10,731 bases of DNA from Oribacterium sp. UBA6992 (GCA_002449915.1 DJXY01000143.1:1-10731); one strand, 5' to 3'. Shown: positions 1 through 6,550, numbered from the stretch's first letter. The notes: generated from the letters alone by a model not told the origin. Program-made: numbers and translations.

Positions 1-647
1 TTGCTGTCCAGATAGAAGTTCTGTCCGCCGCCATAGGAAATTGCCGTTGCAAAGGTCTGAATGTCTATGCCGCAGATTGCAGCAAGATTGGAAACCTCAT
101 TGACACCATTCTGGATCTGTCCAACCAGCGCATTGTGCAGGATCTTCATCGTGATACCCTTGCCGTTGCCACCCATACGGATAACATTTTCACCCATGTA
201 TAAAAGAATCGGCTTTATCGTCTCATAAAGATTTTCGTCACAGCCTGCATAAATACCGAGCTTTCCGGCGATTGCTGCCGGCTTGGACTTTACAACAGGT
301 GCATCTGCAAACTGTGCGCCGGTCTTTTTAACCATCTCGGAGATTTCCACAGAAACGCTTGGGTCAATGGTACTCATGTCGATGCAGATCTTGCCGGGTC
401 CAAGCTTTGGAAGAATCTCGGTATATACCGCTCTGGAATGCTCTGACTTCGGCACCATGGAGATGATGACATCTGATTTCTCTGCAAGCTCCACATTGTT
501 TGCCGCAGGTACCGCGCCGACTTTTGCAAGCTTCTCGACCTGAGCCGCGATCATGTCATAGCAGTAAACCGTATCATTATGTTTCTTTACGATATTTTCA
601 CACATGGACTCGCCCATGATTCCGAGTCCGATAAATCCGATCTTCAT
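1..647 (-). CDS. Beta-hydroxyacid dehydrogenase, probable 3-sulfolactaldehyde reductase (YihU-like), 3' end outside window
   Basis: Partial gene: 215 codons are visible and the C-terminal part lies beyond position 1. Seen: an N-terminal Rossmann motif GFIGLGIMG (residues 4-12), the MST turn at 91-93, and a catalytic Lys168 within GNGKGITMKILHN, all standard for the 3-hydroxyisobutyrate dehydrogenase family. The family substrate motif DAPVSGG is changed to DAPVVKS (115-121). Aligned from memory to E. coli YihU (SLA reductase), the offset is a constant three residues: Lys168 matches YihU Lys171, and Lys120 sits where YihU has its sulfonate-contacting Arg123. This suggests NAD(P)H reduction of sulfolactaldehyde to DHPS in the cytoplasm. 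The gene follows sftT on the same strand after 109 bases with no promoter between them, so the two are probably co-transcribed. An AAAGGA-type ribosome site lies about 10 bases before the ATG. Alternatives are a tartronate-semialdehyde or hydroxyisobutyrate reductase. The family is certain; the substrate is inferred. Confidence 0.88.
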   Translation of the reverse strand, partial: MKIGFIGLGIMGESMCENIVKKHNDTVYCYDMIAAQVEKLAKVGAVPAANNVELAEKSDVIISMVPKSEHSRAVYTEILPKLGPGKICIDMSTIDPSVSVEISEMVKKTGAQFADAPVVKSKPAAIAGKLGIYAGCDENLYETIKPILLYMGENVIRMGGNGKGITMKILHNALVGQIQNGVNEVSNLAAICGIDIQTFATAISYGGGQNFYLDS

Positions 648-671
648 ATCTTACTGTCCTTTCCATATTAC

Positions 672-708
672 AGGCTCCGCCTGCTGCCCTTGGCAGTGTG
701 CGGAGCCT
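672..708 (-). other. Intercistronic two-tier hairpin
   Basis: A perfect 9-bp stem (672-680 with 700-708) encloses a second 5-bp stem (684-688 with 692-696) closed by a 3-base loop. It lies in the 109-base gap between the transaldolase and the reductase. On the transcribed strand no U-tract follows, so it is not a classical intrinsic terminator. It could protect the 3' end of the upstream cistron, mark a processing site, or set the ratio of the two gene products. Confidence 0.6.
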
Positions 709-756
709 TGCAGCTGATCCGCCATTTAAAAGCTTCTGAGCTTATGTTCCTTCCCA

Positions 757-1443
757 TTATGCCTTTTTGGTATTGTCCCAGGCATTGCAGAAGGTTTCGA
801 GTCCTTGTGTGGTATATGCATGATGCTGTGCTGACTTATAAACCGCAAGACCTGCCGTTACAATATCCGCTCCTGCAACTGCGCAGTCTACAATCTGCTT
901 AGGCGAACGGATTGCTGCACAGATGATCTGTGTCTTTCCATAGAAGCCATAATTTTTGTATATTGTGACAATATCCTGGATGTACTGCTTGCAGTCCTCA
1001 CCATTATCTTCCTTCCATCCGATAAACGGAGAAACAAACAGTGATCCGTTTTTAGCTGCAAAAAGTGCCTGTGCCGGTGCAAATACGAGTGTCAGATTGG
1101 TGCGAATGCCTTCTTTTTCAAGTCTTCTCGCTGCTTCTACGCCAAACTCTGTTGCCGGAATCTTGATTGCAAAGTTCTCTGAAATCTGTGCGTATTTCTC
1201 TGCCTCTTTACAGATATCATCTGCATTGTCAAGATGCGGATTTACCTCAATCGAAACCGGGAATTTATCAATGCCATCCAGCTTCTGATCCTTTACCCAC
1301 TGGGCAATATCACGGATCGCTACTTCAAACGGCTTGCCGCTCAGCATAATATGCTTCGGATTGGTGGTTACACCATCAATTCCAAAGGTACGATACGCAT
1401 AATCGATCTCATCCAGCTTTGCACTATCCAGGAAAAATTTCAT
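757..1443 (-). CDS. sftT: Transaldolase/FSA-family enzyme, probable 6-deoxy-6-sulfofructose transaldolase
   Basis: 228 residues, the usual length of the small (TalC/FSA) transaldolase subfamily, forming a TIM barrel. Seen: Asp6, GVTTNP (24-29), Glu66, Schiff-base Lys94 in FAIKIPAT, TNLTLVFAPAQAL (115-127), SPFIGWKEDNGED (138-150) and ICAAIRSPKQ (174-183). Asp6-Lys94-Glu66 forms the expected catalytic triad. The two phosphate ligands of E. coli FSA, Arg134 and Ser166, are replaced by Trp143 and Ala177, while an Arg (179) follows closely. As I recall it, the published sulfofructose transaldolase structure has an Arg-Trp-Arg sulfonate triad, and Trp143 and Arg179 fit that picture. Predicted reaction: sulfofructose plus glyceraldehyde 3-phosphate gives sulfolactaldehyde plus fructose 6-phosphate. 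The ATG is preceded by GGGGGAGG at 7 bases. It is the first gene of an operon with a YihU-like reductase. Alternative: an aldolase acting on another non-phosphorylated substrate. Family certain, sulfonate specificity likely. Confidence 0.9.
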   Translation of the reverse strand: MKFFLDSAKLDEIDYAYRTFGIDGVTTNPKHIMLSGKPFEVAIRDIAQWVKDQKLDGIDKFPVSIEVNPHLDNADDICKEAEKYAQISENFAIKIPATEFGVEAARRLEKEGIRTNLTLVFAPAQALFAAKNGSLFVSPFIGWKEDNGEDCKQYIQDIVTIYKNYGFYGKTQIICAAIRSPKQIVDCAVAGADIVTAGLAVYKSAQHHAYTTQGLETFCNAWDNTKKA

Positions 1444-1481
1444 TTTACTACCTCCCCCACTGTAATTGATTTATCTGTGGA

Positions 1482-1510
1482 AATTAATTGATTAAATTTA
1501 CTAACTAATT
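1482..1510. promoter_or_regulatory. Operator-like imperfect dyad at the sftT promoter
   Basis: A 29-base A/T-rich imperfect inverted repeat is centred on position 1496, with 10 of 14 arm positions matching (AATTAATTGAT... against AATTAGTTAGT...). It starts four bases downstream of the -10 box, so it covers the expected transcription start. A bound repressor would block initiation, as expected for a substrate-induced catabolic operon. No regulator gene is visible in the window, and A/T-rich DNA produces such dyads by chance. Confidence 0.35.
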
Positions 1511-1513
1511 GTG

Positions 1514-1541
1514 AGTATAGTTTCTTTTTCACAAAAGTCAA
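1514..1541 (-). promoter_or_regulatory. Sigma-A promoter of the sftT operon
   Basis: On the minus strand TTGACT (1541-1536) and TATACT (1519-1514) are separated by 16 bases, each 5/6 to consensus. The -10 box is about 70 bases upstream of the sftT start. The terminator at 1721-1784 lies upstream, so the operon is transcribed independently of glnS. Confidence 0.65.
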
Positions 1542-1561
1542 TTCTTTAACAGGAGGTTTTT

Positions 1562-1621
1562 ATGCAGATTTTCATTTTTGTAGGCTCTGACAATTTTTTC
1601 CGGATATTTTTGTGCAGATAG
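1562..1621 (+). CDS. Possible 19-residue small ORF, divergent from sftT
   Basis: An ATG at 1562 is preceded by a perfect AGGAGG (1551-1556) with 5-base spacing. It opens a 19-codon frame ending in TAG; the predicted peptide is hydrophobic and Phe-rich (five Phe). It lies back-to-back with the sftT promoter. No clear plus-strand promoter was found. It could be a leader peptide, the remnant start of a lost divergent regulator gene, or chance. Only the ribosome site supports it. Confidence 0.2.
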   Translation: MQIFIFVGSDNFFRIFLCR

Positions 1622-1720
1622 TGAAGCGGATATTTTTCCGGGTCTCTGGGTGGCGCGCAGACATCTGATTGCCCGTGATTTTATGATTTCGGATGAATCG
1701 CACCAAAATATTCCCTTCAA

Positions 1721-1784
1721 ACATAAAAAACGTACCTGGAGTCAATGCTTGAAAACAAATGAAGCATTACTTCAGGTACGTTTT
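1721..1784 (-). terminator. Stem-loop terminator downstream of glnS
   Basis: A 14-bp stem pairs 1727-1740 with 1771-1784 (13 Watson-Crick pairs and one G-T). It encloses a second 7-bp stem, AATGCTT (1744-1750) with AAGCATT (1762-1768). In the minus direction it is followed by a run of six T (1726-1721). On the plus strand it also ends in TTTT, so it may work both ways. It lies about 180 bases after the glnS stop and insulates the sftT operon. Confidence 0.75.
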
Positions 1785-1873
1785 ATAAATTTCCACGGAC
1801 AGGATATATCCGAAAAGCCTTTTGACTTTTTAATATATGATCAAGGATGCTTTCTTCTGCACCCTAATCTCAT

Positions 1874-1977
1874 TTCTCTTGCATCCTCAGCCTCACTTCT
1901 GCGTCAGAGGCAGTATCCGGAAACCTGGAGGAGGCATGGAGGATACGTTCTCTTGCGTCTCTAATTTCACTTCTGCG
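1874..1977. repeat. Degenerate direct repeat of the glnS 3' end
   Basis: Positions 1948-1977, which include the glnS stop codon, and 1874-1903 are aligned 30-mers 74 bases apart with 23 identical positions. All seven differences are transitions. A weaker partial copy of the TTCTGC core occurs near 1855. It looks like an old local duplication that has diverged. Confidence 0.5.
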
Positions 1978-3667
1978 CCGGCAGCTTGAAGCTGGACTTG
2001 AGCTCCACGATCCGGTTAAATACCGGGTGTCCCTCGGCGGAGTCCTTGCAGTCCACACAGAAAAATCCGTTCCGCACAAACTGGAAGCTGTCATATGCCT
2101 TTGCCTGCATCAGTGCCGGCTCTACAAGAGCCTCAACCGTCGTAAGGGAGTTCGGATTAAAGTTCAGCGTTCCATCCGCATTGAGCTTACCCTTCTCCTC
2201 ATCGATCAGCTGCTCATAGAGACGCACCGGTGCCTTGCCGCAGCTTGCCGCATCCACCCAGTGAATGGTGCCCTTGACCTTACGACCGGTAAAGCCGGAA
2301 CCGGACTTGGTCTCCGGATCATACGTACAATGCACGCAGATAACATTGCCATCCGCATCTGTATCATATCCGGTGCAGGTCACAAAGTATGCACCCATGA
2401 GACGCACTTCATTTCCCGGATACAGTCGCTTATATTTCTTAGGAGGCTCGACCATAAAGTCCTCGCGCTCGATATAAAGCTCCTTAGAAAACGGCACCTG
2501 GCGGCTGCCCATCTCCTCATTTTCCACATTGTTGGGGATATCCAGCATCTCGCTCTGCCCCTCCGGATAGTTGTCGATGACAAGCTTCAGCGGATTCAGC
2601 ACCGCCATCAGTCTCGGTGCCTTAGGCTTTAAATCCTCACGGATGCAGTACTCCAGGAGCGAGTAGTCGCTGGAGGAATTGGCCTTGGAAATACCGGAGA
2701 GCTTCACAAAGTTCTGGATGGACTCCGGAGTATATCCTCTCCGTCTCAGAGCCGCAATCGTCACAAGACGCGGATCATCCCAGCCGTCCACGACACCATC
2801 CTCAACCAGCTTTTTAATATATCTCTTACCAGTCACAACATTGGTAAGATAGAGCTTTGCAAACTCAATCTGACGAGGCGGATGCGGGAACTCGCACTCT
2901 CTTACCACCCAGTCATAGAGCGGTCTATGATCTTCAAACTCCAGTGTACACAGCGAATGCGTAATACCCTCGACAGCATCCTCAATCGGATGTGCAAAAT
3001 CATACATCGGATAGATGCACCACTTATCCCCGGTATTATGATGATGCATATGCGCAACACGATAAATGATCGGATCACGCATGTTGAGATTGGGACTCGC
3101 CATATCAATCCGCGCCCGGAGGATCATGGTTCCATCGGCAAACTTTCCCTCTTTCATCTCCTCAAACAGACGGAGATTCTCCTCGATCGGACGGTTCCGG
3201 TTCGGTGACTCCTTGCCGGGATGCGTAAAGTCTCCACGGTACTCCGTGATCTGCTCTGCAGTGAGATCATCTACAAACGCCTTGCCCTTTTTAATGAGAA
3301 GGACAGCCTTTTCATACATGATGTCAAAATAGTCCGAGGCAAAAAACATTCTGTCCTCAAAATCTGCGCCAAGCCACTTGACATCCCGCACAATTGCATT
3401 AACAAACTCGGATTTCTCCTTCATCGGGTTGGTATCATCAAAGCGCAGATTAAACTTGCCGCCGTACTCCTTGGCGATCCCGTAATTCAGTAAAATTGAC
3501 TTTGCATGACCGATATGGAGATACCCATTCGGCTCCGGTGGAAAACGGGTGTGCACATGATCATATACCCCTTCCTTGAGATCCTCATCAATCAGCTGCT
3601 CTATAAAGTTTTTAGATGTCGGATCATTTTTTTCCGCTTCATCCTGTATATTTTTTTCAATCTCCAT
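1967..3667 (-). CDS. glnS: Glutamine--tRNA ligase
   Basis: 566 residues, close to the bacterial GlnRS norm. It charges tRNA-Gln with glutamine in the cytoplasm using ATP. Seen: the class-I signature [15 protein letters not shown] (residues 43-57), with HIGH at 51-54; FDDTNP (76-81); the GlnRS-type [13 protein letters not shown] (218-230); [17 protein letters not shown] (237-253); GWDDPRL (295-301) and [10 protein letters not shown] (308-317). The two-barrel anticodon-binding half occupies roughly 350-566. The start is ATG at 3667 because AGGAGG lies 7 bases upstream; an in-frame upstream extension of 19 codons would overlap the promoter. The KMSKS-equivalent loop reads VVTGKR (277-282) rather than VMSKR, a variant I believe occurs in clostridial GlnRS. 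The gene is monocistronic, with its own promoter and a downstream terminator. GlnRS rather than GluRS is clear from the C-terminal barrels. Confidence 0.97.
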   Translation of the reverse strand: MEIEKNIQDEAEKNDPTSKNFIEQLIDEDLKEGVYDHVHTRFPPEPNGYLHIGHAKSILLNYGIAKEYGGKFNLRFDDTNPMKEKSEFVNAIVRDVKWLGADFEDRMFFASDYFDIMYEKAVLLIKKGKAFVDDLTAEQITEYRGDFTHPGKESPNRNRPIEENLRLFEEMKEGKFADGTMILRARIDMASPNLNMRDPIIYRVAHMHHHNTGDKWCIYPMYDFAHPIEDAVEGITHSLCTLEFEDHRPLYDWVVRECEFPHPPRQIEFAKLYLTNVVTGKRYIKKLVEDGVVDGWDDPRLVTIAALRRRGYTPESIQNFVKLSGISKANSSSDYSLLEYCIREDLKPKAPRLMAVLNPLKLVIDNYPEGQSEMLDIPNNVENEEMGSRQVPFSKELYIEREDFMVEPPKKYKRLYPGNEVRLMGAYFVTCTGYDTDADGNVICVHCTYDPETKSGSGFTGRKVKGTIHWVDAASCGKAPVRLYEQLIDEEKGKLNADGTLNFNPNSLTTVEALVEPALMQAKAYDSFQFVRNGFFCVDCKDSAEGHPVFNRIVELKSSFKLPAQK

Positions 3668-3694
3668 ACTCAGGCCTCCTGTTAATAATAGTGA

Positions 3695-3724
3695 AGTATA
3701 CCACAGACCGCCGCCGGACTTCAA
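3695..3724 (-). promoter_or_regulatory. glnS promoter
   Basis: On the minus strand TTGAAG (3724-3719) and TATACT (3700-3695) have an 18-base spacer. The -10 box ends 27 bases before the glnS ATG. The -35 box overlaps the stop codon of the upstream GGDEF reading frame, so the genes are packed tightly but glnS has its own start of transcription. Confidence 0.6.
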
Positions 3725-4566
3725 TATTCCGGATGATTTTTCCGGAAGCGCGCAATGTGTCTCCGCCGGTTCGCCTGCATTCGCTCACGCGCCGTACGGA
3801 GCATCTGTCCCGCTACGGGCTGCTCGGAATATAGAGCAAGTCCTGTAGAGGGATACAAGGTGAAGCGCTTGTTCCGGATCATGTGAATGCCTGCGACCTC
3901 GCGGTATACCGCTTTTTCCAGCTTCTCCGCTTCCTCCCGGCTCTCCACCTGCCGTATCACCCGGAACTCGTCTCCGCAGTGTCGGAGCAGCGCGCATTCC
4001 GTGCCGAACCGTTTCCGGAGAAGCTCTGCGATGAAGAAAAGCACCTGATCGCAAAAGGCGGATCCATAGAGACGCTGAAGCTCCCGGAAATTATCTATAC
4101 TGATCGAAATCATGCAGAAATCCTGCTTGTGAAGCATGTACTCATCCTGATACTCCAGAAGGACATTCATACCGCCCCGGACATTAAGGAGTCCGGTAAG
4201 ATGATCGATTTCCTGAAGATCCGGATGCGTATCTCTTAATTTTTCCGCATCGTGAGCCTCCCGGAAAAATCCCAGGATACCGGTAATTCTGCCATCCTTA
4301 TAAATCGGCGTCTTGGATGCAACAATGCTTTTATTCTGGCCATTCACAAGGCAGTGACCAGGAACCTCATGCGTGGAGATTCCTTTATTCAACACATTGA
4401 TTTCATCCTCACGGAACGCATCAGGGCTTACATGCCAGCCCATATCCTCATCTGTTTTACCGATCACTTCCTCAACAGAGTGGAAGCCGTAATAATCCAG
4501 GAATTTACGGTTCACTCCCATGAAACGTCGTTCCCGATCCTTCCAGAAAATACCCACTCCGTCCAG
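3721..4566 (-). pseudogene. PAS-GGDEF C-terminal half of a frameshifted c-di-GMP protein
   Basis: This is the continuation, in the -1 frame, of the EAL gene that precedes it; the homology-like sequence resumes at LDGVGIFWKDRERRF. It encodes a PAS domain (about 100 residues, ending ITGILGFFREAHDAEKL) and then a GGDEF domain that opens with EIDHLTGLLNVRGG. The GGDEF fold is recognisable but degenerate: the signature is CGDEF, the usual IDIDxF metal site reads ISIDNF, and the NDxxG turn is QRLYG. No RxxD inhibitory site is visible. It is therefore probably not a cyclase and may serve as a regulatory GTP-binding or dimerising module. An internal GTG at 4557 has no good ribosome site and would cut into the PAS domain, so a separate functional gene is unlikely. 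It remains possible that the frameshift is a sequencing error. Confidence 0.75.
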
Positions 4567-6317
4567 CGAAGTGCGTTTTGCCAGAGTATTTCCGGGCTGA
4601 TATCCTCGCTGTACCCTTCCTTTTCCTCCTCCATAAAGTAGTCCTTACGATAATGGTTCCAGACATTTCCCTTGGCAGTATCCTCGTCCCGCACCATGAC
4701 AAGAACATGCTCCGGCTTTACGATAAAGGCAAGATAAATTTTCCAGGAGTAATTGCCATGCCCGTCTATGGTGCGGATGTAGGCATTGATAAAGCCCTTC
4801 TGCGACTCCCGGATCTTCTTTTCCATTGTATCGGTATCAAAAAACTTGAGATAATGCGGGCGATCCTCGTCATAAACCTTCTCCGCCGCATATCGTGTCA
4901 CAATATCCTTGATGCTTCCATGCTGACGTTCCCCCGCCTCCTGGTTATCTGTAGTCAGCACCTCAAGATAACCCTTGTCAATATGCAGGAGATAGACTTC
5001 ATTGTAAATCGCATATAGATGCCGGAGACTGCCATCCAGCTTCCGGTCCCGCTCCATATCCGTATTGCGGGAGATGTCCGTAAGTGAATATAAAATTGCG
5101 CTTCTTGACCCGCTGCTGGAAATCAGCTTTAACTTCACGCTGCAGTAATCTCCGCCGTCTACATAGTTAAAGATTTCACTTCCCTGCGTCCTTGTCCGGT
5201 CCAGCGCCTTAATAAAACGCCCCGCCGCAGGGAAACTTCTCGCCTTGATGGCATTCACCACCTCCTGAGGCTCCGAATACCCCAGCAGCTTAAGTGCCTT
5301 CTTGCAGGCGTCATTGGTATAGATGGCCCGGAAGCCCTGCACATCCGCGTCAAACTCAAGGAGCGCAAGAGCGAGATCCGAGCTTCTTAAAAATTCGCTC
5401 TCCTTAGCTTCCTCATGGAAATCAAAGGGATTGGCGCTCAGGACATTGACCTTACCGATCTCATCATAATACTGCTGCTCCGCCGGAGATTCTCTGTCGA
5501 TTCCCTTGTCCTTAAGCTCCAGGAGGCACTGCTCATATGGAAGCGGAGGTCCGTAATAATAGCCTTGAATTTTTTCACAGCCGATACTCAAAAGGAAGTC
5601 CTTCTGCTCCCGGCTCTCGACACCCTCCGCAAGTGTGTGTATCCCGATACGCTTTGCCATATCCACAATAGACGCGATGATCTCGCGGGAACGGGCACTG
5701 AAGTCGCTGAGGAAGCGCATGTCAATCTTCAGCTCGTTAAATGCATAGTCCTTAAGCACATTTAAGGAGGAGTATCCGGACCCGAAGTCATCCATCCAAA
5801 CCTCATACCCCGCCTCCTGCAGCTCCCGGATCCATTTCTGCATTTCATCCGCATGCTCAGTCAGGACGGATTCCGTAATTTCAAAGCGGATCACCTCCTT
5901 GGGGACCTCATACTCTCCCACGATCCGCTCAACCTCCTGTAAAACATCCACTGCCTCAAAGTCAAGACGACTCAGATTCACAGAAACCGGCACCGGCAGG
6001 ATGCCCTGTTGGCGGCACCTGCTGTATCTCTTACAAACCTCACGGATACTATACAAATCCAGGAGATGAATCAGCTTATGCTTTTCCAAAACATGGATAA
6101 AGCGGTCCGGCGGCAGCAGGCCATACTCCGGATCCTCCCACCTGGCAAGCGCCTCCATACCACAGAGCTTCTCTGACAGCGTTCTCACCACCGGCTGATA
6201 ATAAACCTTGATTTCATGGTCATTGAGAGCCTTATCCAACCGCATCAGGATATGCTCCTCCAGATGACTGAAATCCATTTCTTGCGTAACAACAGCTCGT
6301 CGATTTTCCGTACCCAT
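4512..6317 (-). CDS. EAL-domain c-di-GMP phosphodiesterase with PAS-like region (N-terminal part of a frameshifted gene)
   Basis: 601 residues in this frame. The EAL domain (about 17-268) hydrolyses c-di-GMP to pGpG. The catalytic set is intact: MEALARW with Glu55, VNLSR with Asn114, FEITES with Glu146, DDFGSGYSSL (176-185), LKID with Lys197, LAEGVE with Glu231, and QGYYYG with Gln251. Residues of about 300-420 and 430-550 look like divergent PAS-type sensor regions (for example AILYSLTDISRNTDMERDR near 407-425). No transmembrane segment is seen, so it should be cytosolic. The last 19 residues after NAL (581-583) are out-of-frame translation; a -1 shift restores the PAS-GGDEF sequence that follows. 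The start is taken at ATG 6317, preceded by GAGGGA at 6 bases; an upstream in-frame TTG at 6449 would add 44 non-protein-like residues. EAL placed before GGDEF reverses the usual order. Confidence 0.88.
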   Translation of the reverse strand: MGTENRRAVVTQEMDFSHLEEHILMRLDKALNDHEIKVYYQPVVRTLSEKLCGMEALARWEDPEYGLLPPDRFIHVLEKHKLIHLLDLYSIREVCKRYSRCRQQGILPVPVSVNLSRLDFEAVDVLQEVERIVGEYEVPKEVIRFEITESVLTEHADEMQKWIRELQEAGYEVWMDDFGSGYSSLNVLKDYAFNELKIDMRFLSDFSARSREIIASIVDMAKRIGIHTLAEGVESREQKDFLLSIGCEKIQGYYYGPPLPYEQCLLELKDKGIDRESPAEQQYYDEIGKVNVLSANPFDFHEEAKESEFLRSSDLALALLEFDADVQGFRAIYTNDACKKALKLLGYSEPQEVVNAIKARSFPAAGRFIKALDRTRTQGSEIFNYVDGGDYCSVKLKLISSSGSRSAILYSLTDISRNTDMERDRKLDGSLRHLYAIYNEVYLLHIDKGYLEVLTTDNQEAGERQHGSIKDIVTRYAAEKVYDEDRPHYLKFFDTDTMEKKIRESQKGFINAYIRTIDGHGNYSWKIYLAFIVKPEHVLVMVRDEDTAKGNVWNHYRKDYFMEEEKEGYSEDISPEILWQNALRWTEWVFSGRIGNDVSWE

Positions 6318-6497
6318 ACGATTTCCCTCTTGGAAATTTCCCCTCTGAAGCAGGAAGGGTTCTTTACATTCCCCAGCGATGCCTCTCACTACGGCACCGA
6401 TGGAAGCTCTGCAGCTGTAATTGGATCCATGCACCACTCTTGCCCGCAAATGTTTCCTGCGTGATTTCCGCCCCTGCTTCGATGCCTGTAACTTATA
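6318..6497 (-). promoter_or_regulatory. Long, possibly structured leader of the EAL gene
   Basis: About 180 bases separate the expected transcription start from the EAL ATG without a credible reading frame. GAAGCAGG near its 5' end (minus strand, 6480-6473) can pair with CCTGCTTC (6354-6347), closing a large domain. Local pairings such as CGCA/TGCG, ATGGA/TCCAT and GGCA/TGCC are possible inside it, and GGCATCG occurs twice. I compared it by eye with c-di-GMP-I, cobalamin, TPP and T-box consensus elements and found no match. It could be an unrecognised regulatory RNA or simply an untranslated leader. Confidence 0.35.
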
Positions 6498-6503
6498 CCT
6501 CCA

Positions 6504-6533
6504 ATTATAATTTTACATGTTGTGGTCTGTCAA
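6504..6533 (-). promoter_or_regulatory. Consensus-hexamer sigma-A promoter of the EAL gene
   Basis: On the minus strand a perfect TTGACA (6533-6528) and a perfect TATAAT (6509-6504) are separated by 18 bases. It lies just downstream of the carboxypeptidase terminator and about 190 bases before the EAL start codon, which implies a long 5' untranslated leader. Confidence 0.75.
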
Positions 6534-6550
6534 ATCGGATTTCTATATTT

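Larger units (their letters stand above)
1444..1966. other. 523-base intergenic region between glnS and the sftT operon
   Basis: No convincing protein gene is present. Reading from glnS toward sftT it holds a degenerate repeat of the glnS 3' end (1874-1977), a strong stem-loop terminator (1721-1784), A/T-rich sequence with two copies of CGGATATTTTT near 1600-1640, a 19-codon ORF on the plus strand (1562-1621), the sftT promoter (1514-1541) and an operator-like dyad (1482-1510). The short ORFs on either strand here do not look like proteins. Confidence 0.6.

Noticed and set aside
757..1443. Annotation as ordinary pentose-phosphate transaldolase or fructose-6-phosphate aldolase
   Set aside because: The phosphate-binding Arg and Ser of FSA are absent and the operon partner is a reductase. 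The family is right but this substrate is unlikely.
1538..1720. A 60-codon minus-strand ORF between the terminator and sftT
   Set aside because: It begins with a TTG right after the terminator T-tract, lacks a ribosome site, and runs through the sftT promoter region. The translation is not protein-like.
4520..4580. Programmed -1 ribosomal frameshifting joining the EAL and PAS-GGDEF frames
   Set aside because: The only homopolymer is AAAA in GGCAAAACG, which does not form an X XXY YYZ heptamer in the zero frame, and no adjacent stimulatory stem was seen.
6318..6497. A c-di-GMP-I (GEMM) riboswitch before the EAL gene
   Set aside because: The conserved GGCAAACC, ACGCAAAGCC and GGUAGC-type segments are not present on the transcribed strand.
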